Origin: Opisthocomus hoazin
Taxonomy: Eukaryota; Chordata; Aves; Opisthocomiformes; Opisthocomidae
Direction: 5' to 3'
NCBI RefSeq assembly: GCF_030867145.1
Contig: NC_134414.1
Span: 65,788,814 to 65,852,813, forward strand
Length of the DNA stretch: 64,000 nucleotides
This document shows, in pieces, positions 18,301 to 30,300 of this stretch. Positions within the stretch are counted from its first letter, which is position 1. The number at the start of each line of letters is the position of its first letter. Made by a program: the position numbers and the translations under genes. Below the pieces are notes generated by a model. The model was not told where the DNA came from and ran no database searches. It saw only the letters and a list, made by a program, of their open reading frames with translations.

Positions 18301-21300
18301 TGAGAGTTCTGGCTACCTTGGGCTTTAAAATGCACAGAAAAAAGATTCTAGGAAAATCAGGAAAAAAGACACCTGGCCAGTTGTCAACATGTTCACGGGG
18401 GAGGGGAAACAAAGCAAACAAACAGAGTACCTGCCCTTGAAACATTCCCTCCAAGTGCTGTTTTCAGTGACTTCACCATGTTTAGATTAATTTTGATGTT
18501 TGAAATGAAACAGTGAAGTATTTTAATACATGTAATTTATGTTATCCAATATATAACTTGGTTAATGCTAAGATATTGATTATGCAGTTATCGCCCACCT
18601 ATCAGGTGCTAATGTCTCAATGAATAAATAAGGAGCAAAACGGTTAATATACTGTTAATACAAGTATCTTTCTCGAAGTGAATTCTGTGAAAATTTTAGG
18701 CAATTTCTTACCGTCCCATAGTCTCCAAAACAGAGTCTGTTAAGTCATATGTTGGCATGACAATGTCTTTTGACTCACTGGACCCACACCATGAGAAGAT
18801 GGGGTGCAGGTTCTGTGGGGACTTCTTTTTCTCCAGAGGCCAGTCTCCCAAGTTAACAAAAAATTCTACATCTGGCATTTTCACCTAAAAAGAAGCAAAG
18901 TAGGCACAACTGAATTTTAATACAAAGCAGTATCCTTCTGCTGGCATCTTGCATTTTGAGAACAACCTCACTAAGGGAAAAAATAGCCAAGTCTAATGTA
19001 CTTAATGCACCTGTAATAAATAGTTAGTTCAGAAACCTGTTAGAAGTACTCAGACCACAGAGTAAAGCCTACAAGATTTTTTTTTTTAAGTTAAATCACA
19101 TAAATGGTCTCTCTTTTTTTTAAGGGATAGGAACACCCCAGTTTAGAGGATTGTTTCCTCTAATACTTGACATGATTGGCCACACAGTCTTTGTTGCCGG
19201 GCTAGCACTGGGATCCAGTAAGCAATTGTGTAGTTCCAAGGTAAGTTGAACCACCTTGTTGACTGTATGGAAAATTGCTGTTGGGGTGGTAAATTAGTTT
19301 TCTGTCACATCAGTGAACTGATTTGTCCTTTGTCTGCATGATGACTAAATCCAACAGCAGTAACAGAAATGAACAGCCATGATGGGCAGACCACATTTAG
19401 TCAGCGCTGAGGTTAGTTATTAAGCATAACATCCTTGCTTATTTAAAATAGTCAGTGGTATGGAACCATATCTGAAATCACTGTCGCAGCCAAAAAACAA
19501 GCAAAATGCTGTTGATGGCCAGGAAATGTTGTAACAACAGGACAGAGAACATAATTCTGCTGTTATATGAAACTTTCATGCACCCTCATCTTGAGCATTG
19601 TGTGTGGTTCTGGTATTTGCAAAGGAAGAAAGAGAAGGTACAAAGAAAGGCAGCTACTAGGATAGGGATGGACCAGCTGCCTCATGAGGAGAAACTGAAA
19701 ATGGTGGGACACTTCAATGTGGAGAGCAGAAGGCTCAAGGCGATATATGGTTGAGTTTTACAGAATCCTGAAGGCAAGTATAATGTGAGTGCAGAACTGA
19801 TACCGTATCTGTTCCTAGTTCACCCTCTTCATGACCTTAATTTTTTAAAAATACAAACCTTCACTACATCCCCCTCAGCTGCCCCTTTGAAAGCAAAAGA
19901 ATCCTAGTCAAATTAGCTTGTCTTTTCATGCCCAACCAGCCTTCTTGCTGTGTAGTTCTTTTTGAGAAAGTGAAATGAGAACTGCAGCATTTTCACAAGA
20001 TAGGCGTGCCACAGGCTATACTGTGACATAATCTTCTTTTCTTTTGTTTTCACCTCCCTCTTTAATAAGTCTTAATTGGCTATTTGACTATTGGGAACAT
20101 CTGATTATTATACTGTCATTTTTTGAAAACTGTTGGAATAACTCCCAGATCTCAGTCCTGACTTACTGACAGATAATTTAGAGATCATGATTGTATGTGT
20201 GTGATGAGGGCGTTTTGTTCAAGTGTTATCATGAACTATCTTGATATCTACATGAGAAAGTATCTTCCCTGAAAAAAGAAAGAATGTTAATAATTCTCAA
20301 ATTAAAATATACATATACACATAAAAATAGAGTTTAAACATATTGCTGATTCCTCATCAGATATATGCATCAAAGCATTTCTCCTCTCATACCGCTTTAT
20401 TCTTCAGATCAGAATGGCTGCTCACAGGGTAACATTTCAGGATTCTTCTGTGGCCCAAATAGGTTTCATTAAATTTCTAATTTAATTTATCTTTATGGAC
20501 AGAGATAGAAATTAGTAGTTTGCCAGATATCAAACACCCTCCTAAATGGTTGCAGATATTCTCCTCTAACTTGATGACATGGGAAAACCTTTAGCAGAGA
20601 CCTCCAGAAATTCTAAAGACAGAGACCCAAAGCAGTACTTCTTGTCTACAGTATACAGACCGACAGAAAAGGTTTTATGGTCTACCTTCATTTCAAAGGG
20701 GGTTTGGCTACACGTTCTGTTCTCCAGCACTGAACTCTGTTAGCACAGTGCCATCTAATGGTTATAATGCACGTAGAAAACCTACAAATTCTATTTTATC
20801 TACATCCTCAATGGCAGAATCATTCAACGGGTTAAATCTTCTTCTCCAACCCAGCGGATCTATTGTCTTTCTGTGATGCTGTCTTCATAAAAATTCCTGA
20901 AGTGTTTCACGGGGAGGAGACAAGTTGTGTTTTCTAGATCTGTAAACAGTTTCTGCCTTTGGAGTTCACAAACCTTTTCCAACATCTAGCCTAAACACCT
21001 GTAATGCAATTTAATTCCATTATTTCTTGTCCAACACTACCAACCCAGAGAACAGCTTACTTCCATCTTCCATAGAGCAACCTTTTAGATCTTTAAAGGC
21101 TACACTCATGTCTTCCCTCAGACACTGTCGGATGAAACAATCCCCACTTCGATGAATCTTCATTCGTATGTCTAGTCACTTTTACCACTTTCCTGCGCAA
21201 TGTCAGTAATTGTACAACCCTTCTCGCAGCATGGCACCCAAAGGCAGACGCAGGAGCGTAACTGATCCATTACTAATCCCGAGCATAGTGGAAATGTTAC

Positions 21301-24300
21301 TTTCCATTTCTTTCACTTGTTTGTTCTGGTAATGTGTGCGTTCAGCTTTTTGCAACAGCATGCAGCTGTTGACTCAGGTTAAATTTGCCATACTGTAACC
21401 TTCACACTTTTTTTCAGAAAATAACCTCTCACTCCTTGTTTTAAATAGGTGTCATAACTCTGTGACTTATTCAGCCTTTGCGTAGTATCTTGCCCTTGTC
21501 ACTTTATTTTATCCATTTTTCCATACAATTTCTCTTACTTGTTAAGAAAATTTTTAATTATGATGCTGTACCATGAGGTGCTTTCAGGTTCTTTCATTTT
21601 GGTTATCTGAAAATTCAATAAGCATCTTCTGTAATCCATCACTCAGTCAAAATATAACGAAGTTTAAATGGGGACTGAATCTAGGACAAAGCTCCGAAGA
21701 ATACATTTGTGACACCTTTTACCTCGCTGGAAACATTGGCAACTATTACTTAAGTAAGGCTTTCCAAGCAGGTTACAGTAATTTCTTCTAGGTAAAGTCT
21801 TCCTATCTTGTTTATGGAAACTTGTGAGACTTACCGTCAAAAGCCTAACTAAAATTAAGATACTTGACATCCATACAGGAAGCCTATTATCTTGTTATAG
21901 AAAGAAATTATATAGTTATGACTTGTTTTTTATGATAAATTCATGTTGTTTCATACCAATTACCTTACATTTTGGCTGCTTATAAATAATGTGCTTATTT
22001 TTTATTAGATTTTTAAGGAATTTTTTTTAGGTGAGCAACTCCATACTTCAGTAGCTCCTCTCTCTTTTTTCTCTCCTTTTTAAAAGACAAAGTGCTTTGT
22101 CTTTTTACAGTCAAAAATAGACATTAACTTGGATATCTTCGTATTTATCTTACTACTCTAATAATCACATATTCATGTGTGCTGAAACTTGAGCCCTGCT
22201 ACATTCTGTCACTGTCCTGGGTTTGGCCAGAACAGGGTTAATTTTCACCGGACTCCAGGAAGGGGCACAGCCGGGGGGTGGGGGCTGACCCCACCTGGCC
22301 AAACAGAGCCCGGTATTCCATACCATGTGACGTCAGGCTGGGTTCCGGTGGGGGGGGGGGGGCGGCGCGGCGGGAAGGCACTCGCGGTTTGGGGGGACGC
22401 GGCGCCGGTGCTGTCTGGGTCCTGCGGTTCGTTGTTGTGTTTTCTCCTTATTTGTATCGTTGTTGTTCCTGTTTTCCCTCTGTTTGCTGTTCTGTTAAAC
22501 TGCCCTTATCCCGACCCACCAGTTTCTGCCTCTTTCTTTCCATTCTCCTCCGCACGCCGGCGGGGGGAGGGGCGGCCGCGTGGCGCTTTTGTTGCCGGCG
22601 GCAGCCGAAACCAAAACATAAAATTGGCGCCCAAGCGTGGGGCAGGGATAACGGCAGGGCTGAGCAGCGGTTGTTAAAACTGTTTTCTTAGATTTGCTTA
22701 AATTTTGTTATACGCATTTACTGTGTTAGTTAAAGTCGCCGGTAAAAATGTTTCTGACTTTGATCAAATATCTCTGCTACGTAAATCCTTACTTGCTGTA
22801 TGTGTTTGCGGCCGTGCTGTTTGTTACCTCGGGAAAAAAGATCAGGATGATGATTTTGCTGTACTGTACGATATCGACTTATGATATGATAACATCACTG
22901 TGCATGAAATTAGTCTTGTATTTGCATGCGGCACTGCAGTCATTTCCGTACCTCGGATCCTGTCTTAGATTTTGTTAATAATCAAACCCAGTCTGTGGGG
23001 AAAGCCGAAGGGGATACCTTCCCCCACTCTTTCGCCCCCCCTCTTTCCCTCAGGCTGGTCCTAACGGCTTTTGAGAATTTCGAGTACCCGTGGGATGCTC
23101 AGGCCAGCACTGTCCTTTTGTTCTGCCTCCTGAATGGGTTTCAGCTTTTGTTTAGGGTTAAAGCAAGTCGTTAAGAACATCGTGCAGAGACCTGCCCCGG
23201 GGCCGGATAGCTGTGAGTGGCTGGGTGTGTGAGACAGCATGGGCAGATGTCTAGAGCAGTGGGCACCACCAGTGTGTTTTAAACTCACCCCTGAACAAAT
23301 ACAGAATCCGGACAATCTGGTAAAATATCTGAAAAAAGTGTGCTGCCACCCTGGGAACTCCAGAGAGACACAGATCACCACAATGTGCTGGGGTCTGGCC
23401 CATGCCTACCGAGCCCTGTTCAACACTGTTCAGTGCCTTAAAGGGGAAAGGGGGGGAAGCGAAGCGGCAGGCGCTGCAACTGGCACTGCCCCCCCAGCCG
23501 GCCCTGCAGCCCCTCCAGCCCAGCAGGCAGTCACAGCCCCCCAGACCGGCACCGCCGCTGCCACAGCTGCAGGGTCTGCCTCGGTTTCCCTGGCAGGCAC
23601 AGCAGCTGCTCCAGCCCCAGCTCCATCTGCAGGCAGCGTGGCTGAGCCCAATGACCAACCTGTGCCAGTAGCAGTCGCCCCCGTAAAACTAAAGAAAGAC
23701 GCAAAGAGAGCAGATCGCTCCGGGAGGGATGACGATGAGCCAGGGTCATCACCAGAGATAGAGACAGAGATCATCACCCGGTCCCTGTCCCTGGGCGAGC
23801 TGCGAGACATGCGGAAAGATTTCAGACGCCACCCAGGCGAGCACATTGCCACCTGGCTGCTGCGGTGCTGGGATAACGGGGCCAGCAGCTTGGAATTAGA
23901 GGGCAAGGAAGCCAAGCAGCTGGGATCCCTGGCCAGGGATGGGGGCATTGACAAGGCCATTGGGAAAAAAGAACAAATCCTCAGCCTCTGGAGGAGACTT
24001 CTGTCAGGCGTGAGGGAGAGGTACCCCTTCAGTGACGATTTTGTATGTTCTCCTGGCAAGTGGACCAATATGGAAAGGGGTATTCAGTACTTGAGGGAAT
24101 TAGCTGTGCGGGAGCTGGTTTACTGTGACACAGACGATGAGCAGGTACCCACAGACCCAGATGAACTTAAGTGCTCACAATCCATGTGGAGGAAGTTTGT
24201 GCGGAGCGCACCCTCCTCACATGCTAACTCACTGGCAGTTGTAAACTGGAAAGGTAAAGACGCACCAACAGTGGATGAGGTGGCTGTCAGACTCCGCCAA

Positions 24301-27300
24301 TATGAGGAAAGTCTCTCTTCCTCCCTTGTCTCAGCTGTAAATAAATTGTCCCAGAAGGTCCAGCGACTCGAACAGAGTATGTCCTACTCCCCACCTGTAC
24401 GGGCCAGTGTCTCAGCTATTAGGGGCAAGCGTTTCTCTGCTCAGGAGAGGGAATACAGAGGCTACACACCACGGGGCACCCTGTGGTTCTACCTGCGTGA
24501 CCACGGAGAGGACATGAGGAAGTGGGATGGAAAACCCACCTCAAGTCTAGAGGCACGAGTACGTGAGTTGTGAGGTAAAACAATCACAAAAGGGGATTCT
24601 GTTAGGAAAAGTGCCGCTCCAGTTTCCAGAAGCCAGCTCTCCAGACCAGGTAGACAGTTTGACCTTGATTCCGATCCTCTGGAGGGGACCTCCAAGTCAT
24701 TTTTACAGCAGGTGAGCAGCAAATTCTCTGACGAGGATTAGAGGGGCCCTGCCTCCAGCCAGGTGGAGGAAAGGGACAACCGTGTCTATTGGACGGTGTG
24801 GATTCGGTGGCCTGGCACGTCAGATCCACAAGAGTATCAAGCTCTAGTGGACACTGGTGCACAGTGTACTTTAATGCCATCAGAGTTCAAAGGATCAGAG
24901 TCCATCTGCATTTCGGGAGTGACAGGGGGGTCCCAAGAGCTGAGTGTACTGGAGGCTGAAGTGAGCCTCACTGGGCAGGAGTGGCAGAAGCACCCCATTG
25001 TAACTGGCCCCGAGGCTCCGTGCATCCTTGGGATAGACTATCTTAGGAGAGGCTATTTCAAGGACCCAAAGGGGTATCGGTGGGCTTTTGGCATAGCTGC
25101 TGTGGAGACGGAAGAAATTAAACAGCTGTCCATTTTGCCTGGTCTCTCGGAGGATCCTTCCGTTGTGGGGTTGCTGAGGGTTGAAGAACAACAGGTACCC
25201 ATCGCGACCACAACGGTGCACCGGCGACAGTATCGTACCAACTGAGACTCCCTTCTCCCCATTCATCAGCTGATCCGCCAGCTGGAGAGTCAAGGAGTGA
25301 TCAGCAAAACTCGCTCACCCTTTAATAGTCCCATATGGCCAGTGAGAAAATCTACTGGAGAGTGGAGACTGACAATAGACTACCGTGGCCTGAATGAAGT
25401 CACACCACCGCTGAGTGCTGCCGTGCCAGACATGCTAGAACTTCAATATCAGCTGCAGTCAAAGGCAGCCAAGTGGTACGCTACAATTGACATTGCTAAT
25501 GCATTCTTCTCCATCCCTTTGGCAGCAGAGTGCAGGCCACAGTTTGCTTTCACCTGGAGGGGCATCCAGTACACCTGGAATCGACTGCCCCAGGGGTGGA
25601 AACACAGTCCCACCATTTGCCATGGACTAATCCAGGCTGCACTGGAAAAAGGTGAAGCTCCAGAACATCTGCAGTACATCGACGACATCATTATATGGGG
25701 CGACACAGCGGAGGAAGTTTTTGAGAAAGGGGAGAAAATAGTTCAGATCCTTCTGAAAGCCGGTTTCGCCATTAAGCGAAGTAAAGTCAAGGGACCTGCG
25801 CAAGAGATCCAGTTTTTGGGAATAAAATGGCAGGATGGGCGCCGTCAAATCCCAATGGATGTCATCAACAAAATAGCAGCTATGTCTCCACCAACCAGCA
25901 AAAAGGAAGCACAGGCCTTCCTGGGTGTTGTGGGTTTTTGGAGGATGCACATCCCAAATTACAGCCAAATTGTGAGTCCTTTGTACCATGTGACCCGGAA
26001 GAAGAATGATTTTGAATGGGGCCCTGAGCAACGACAGGCATTTGAACAGATTAAACGGGAGATAGTTCATGCCGTAGCCCTTGGTCCAGTCCGGTCAGGG
26101 CAAGATGTTAAAAACGTGCTCTACACCGCAGCCGGGGAGAATGGACCAACCTGGAGTCTCTGGCAGAAAGCACCAGGGGAGACTCGAGGTCAACCCCTGG
26201 GGTTCTGGAGCCGGGGATACAAAGGATCCGAGGCCCGCTATACTCCCACTGAAAAAGAGATTCTGGCAGCATATGAAGGCGTTCGAGCTGCTTCAGAAGT
26301 GGTCGGCACTGAAGCACAGCTCCTCCTAGCTCCACGATTGCCGGTCCTGGGCTGGATGTTCAAAGAGAGGGTCCCCTCTATGCATCATGCCACCGATGCT
26401 ACGTGGAGTAAGTGGGTCGCTCTGATCACCCAGCGCGCCCGAATGGGAAACCCCAGTCGCCCAGGAATTCTGGAGGTCATCATGGACTGGCCAGAAGGCA
26501 AAGATTTTGGAGCATCGCCAGAGGAGGAGGTGACACGTGCTGAAGAGGCCCCACTGTATAACCAGCTGCCAGAAGATAAGAAACAGTATGCCCTGTTCAC
26601 GGATGGGTCCTGTCGCATTGTGGGGAAGCAGCGGAGGTGGAAGGCTGCTGTATGGAGCCCTACACGACAAGTCGCAGAAACTGCCGAGGGAGAAGGTGAG
26701 TCCAGCCAGTTTGCAGAGGTGAAAGCCATCCAGCTGGCTTTAGACATTGCCAGTCGAGAGAAGTGGCCAGTGCTCTATCTTTACACCAACTCTTGGATGG
26801 TGGCCAATGCCTTGTGGGGGTGGCTGCAGCAATGGAAGAAGAACAACTGGCAGCGCAGAGGCAAACCTATCTGGGCTGCCCCATTGTGGCAAGATATTGC
26901 TGCCCGGCTAGAGCAGTTGGTTGTAAAAGTCCGTCACGTGGACGCCCACGTCCCTAAGAGTCGGGCCACTGAAGAACATCAAAACAACCACCAGGTAGAT
27001 CAGGCTGCTAAGATTGAAGTGGCTCAGGTGGATCTGGACTGGCAACATAAGGGTGAACTCTTTATAGCTCGGTGGGCCCATGACACCTCGGGCCACCAAG
27101 GAAGAGACGCGACATACAGATGGGCTCGTGACTGAGGGGTGGACTTGACCATGGACACTATTGCACAGGTTATCCATGAATGTGAGACATGCGCTGCAAT
27201 CAAGCAAGCCAAGCGGGTAAAGCCTCAGTGGTATGGAGGACGATGGCTAAAATATAAATATGGGGAGGCTTGGCAGATTGACTACATCACACTGCCGCAG

Positions 27301-30300
27301 ACCCGCCAAGGCAAGCGCTGTGTGCTCACAATGGTGGAGGCCACCACCGGATGGCTGGAAACCTACCCTGTGCCCCATGCCACCGCCCGGAATACCATCC
27401 TGGGCCTGGAAAAACAAGTCCTGTGGCGACATGGCACTCCTGAAAGAATTGAGTTGGACAACGGGACTCACTTTCGCAACAGCCTCATAGACACCTGGGC
27501 CAAAGAACACGGTATCGAGTGGGTGTATCACATCCCCTACCATGCACCAGCCTCGGGAAAGATCAAACGTTACAATGGGCTGCTAAAAACCACTTTGAGG
27601 GCAATGGGGGGTGGGACTTTCAAAAATTGGGATACCCATTTAGCAAAGGCCACCTGGTTGGTTAACACCAGAGGGTCCACCAACCGGGCTGGTCCTGCCC
27701 AGTCAAAACCTCAGCGCCCCGTAGAAGGGGATAAAGTCCCTGTAGTGCACATGCGGAACATGTTAGGGAAGACGGTTTGGGTTAGTCCTGCCTCGGGCAA
27801 AGGCAAGCCCATCCGCGGGATTGCTTTTGCTCAAGGACCTGGGTGTACCTGGTGGGTAATGCGGAAGGATGGGGAAGTCCGATGTGTACCTCATGGGGAT
27901 TTAATTTTGGGCGAGAATAGTCCATAAATAAATTGTATAAAGTTAATTGTTAAATAACCCTGTCACTGTCTGTTATTACTGTTATAATTGTTATATTTTG
28001 TACCAGTAGTAGCATAGTAAGAATCGTCCAGATTGAAGAAGGATGGACTTTTCCGATGAAAACCTAGCAGAGCACAGCGATGATGGAACTGGACCTGGTT
28101 TTTCAACAACTGGCATCCAGCAACTTCATCAAGATCAACATCTCCTGCAGACTGTGGGCACGGGCCGCACCAGATGCCTCAGCCGTGAGCTCCGGATGCA
28201 GCAAGTGACCGCCCATCACCACACATCACCTCTCCTGCCACGGAAGACCATTATGACAGATGGAGCCCGAAGTCATGGATTAAATGAACTCAATGGACAC
28301 TTTAGAGTGATGATCCATAGACTAAGGGAATGATATCTGGAGACAGGAGAAGTGGTGGTGATCAACTGGACAATGGGGGACCTGGGCATGACGTAGATGG
28401 TATGGAATAAGGGGTGGATAATGTCCTGGGTTTGGCCAGAACAGGGTTAATTTTCACCGGACTCCAGGAAGGGGCACAGCCGGGGGGTGGGGGCTGACCC
28501 CACCTGGCCAAACAGAGCCCGGTATTCCATACCATGTGACGTCAGGCTGGGTTCCGGTGGGGGGGGGGGGGCGGCGCGGCGGGAAGGCACTCGCGGTTTG
28601 GGGGGACGCGGCGCCGGCGCTGTCTGGGTCCTGCGGTTCGTTGTTGTGTTTTCTCCTTATTTGTATCGTTGTTGTTCCTGTTTTCCCTCTGTTTGCTGTT
28701 CTGTTAAACCGCCCTTATCCCGACCCACCAGTTTCTGCCTCTTTCTTTCCATTCTCCTCCGCACGCCGGCGGGGGGAGGGGCGGCCGCGTGGCGCTTTTG
28801 TTGCCGGCGGCAGCCGAAACCAAAACAGTCACTACATACATAATGTCATTTTTTTCCCAAAGTTTCCCTAGGAAAGAGTCAGCGTGGTGCTTTTTGCTTG
28901 TATATCAAGGGATTTTCCCCGCATGCCACCTGTTGGGCTTTTGGTGCTCTTTCTCAACACTTCCCGTCTTGTTTTCAACATATGGAATTTAATGGAGAAT
29001 GATGTACATTCCCTTCTTTTTTCAGTCATCCTGTAGAATGCACTAGCAGAGACAGAATTTTCTATTACGTGCTACAGGATGATTTGTTTACTCTATAGAA
29101 AGAAAAACCCCACCAACCCACACTCTGTCCAAATCTATCAAACTCTCCTATGAAATCTTGCTATTCAATTAACATTTGTGATATTCCATACACTGATCAG
29201 ATAGCATTCTAGAACAAGCCAACTTCAAATAAGGAAAATCCATCTGACCTTTCCATTATTAATCAAAGAACAAGAAAAGCTTTCCAACAGAAACAGCAAC
29301 AAATATGCTGAAGTAGATTTGTCAAGCCCAGGCTTCTATAAATTAGGACATATAGAATAAATGACTGTACAGATCTACTCACTTTTCTCGTCAAAGAAAG
29401 CAGAATGGCATCCATGAAAATTCTGAAGCCAACATGTTCCCCATACGTCTTTATATAAACCTGAAAATAAACAAATGTTTTACTGGTCTGGTGTTTTCAT
29501 TTCAGAGAACGGCTGCCACAATTTAGAGCTCTTTTAATCACTTAGTAACTAGTCAGACAGATTGTATGGCTGTATAGATTTATGAATCAGCTGGGAAGCT
29601 TCAGAAATCTCATCTCTCTAACTCGTTACAGAAAAGTGACCAAAAAAAAAAAAAAAGACAAGCTTTGTTTGCTTTTGCACATGTTTTAGATCTGTCTCAC
29701 GGAAACAAAAACTGGTTGCCTGTTTCTGTTGTGTTCCACTGATCTCATTTCCTTATGAAACTCTACTGAAGTCAGTACAGTTTTGTTAAAAAGAACTGTA
29801 GCTCTGATCATCAGTGGAGCTAGAAATGGTATTTCTTTACCTCAGAATTATGCACAACGTAATTTATTGATGCATGTCAAATTAGATGACCGTGACACTC
29901 CGCAGCAATATTACTCAGAGAATAAGAAACCGAATTAGCATTTAGAAGACTTGGGTCTGTGCCCAGTACTCATATTGATTGCTTGGAAAGTAATTTGCCT
30001 TCGCTGTGCTTCAGCTGCCTCAGTTGTGACATGGACAAAAAGCACTTGACAAAGTAAGACAGATATTGCTGAGCTTGTATACAAACTGCAAAGTATTCAA
30101 GGAGGGAGAAGCAAGCCAAGGAAGTTTCTTACAGAACAGACTACAAGAAGCCTTTCGACTGGGAACAGCCAAACAGCCCAGTTGTATCACTTGCCACCAA
30201 ATGCCCGCATGGACTTCAGATCAACCCATTCTGTACCTCGTTATCTTTGATGGTGTAATGACACAAACTCTGTCTTTGTCCGAACCTCTGTGGAATTTCT

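Larger units (their letters stand above)
22213..28827 (+). mobile_element. ERVL-like (class III) provirus, 6.6 kb, two LTRs
   Basis: The element has paired 406-bp LTRs, a 5-bp target duplication, a tRNA-Lys-type primer site, a gag region, and a pro-pol region with protease, reverse transcriptase, RNase H and integrase parts. No env is seen. The RT resembles ERVL proteins ([16 protein letters not shown]; a YIDD box). The LTRs differ at 2 of 406 positions, which suggests insertion within roughly the last 1-2 million years if birds change at about 2e-9 per site per year; gene conversion could make it look younger. The coding part is broken, with about three or four breaks, so it is a fossil. It is inserted in POGLUT2 intron 4, antisense to that gene. 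Confidence 0.93.

Noticed and set aside
28043-28333. 96-codon frame between pol and the 3' LTR, considered as env or an accessory gene
   Set aside because: No signal peptide, transmembrane segment or family motif; probably noncoding element DNA.
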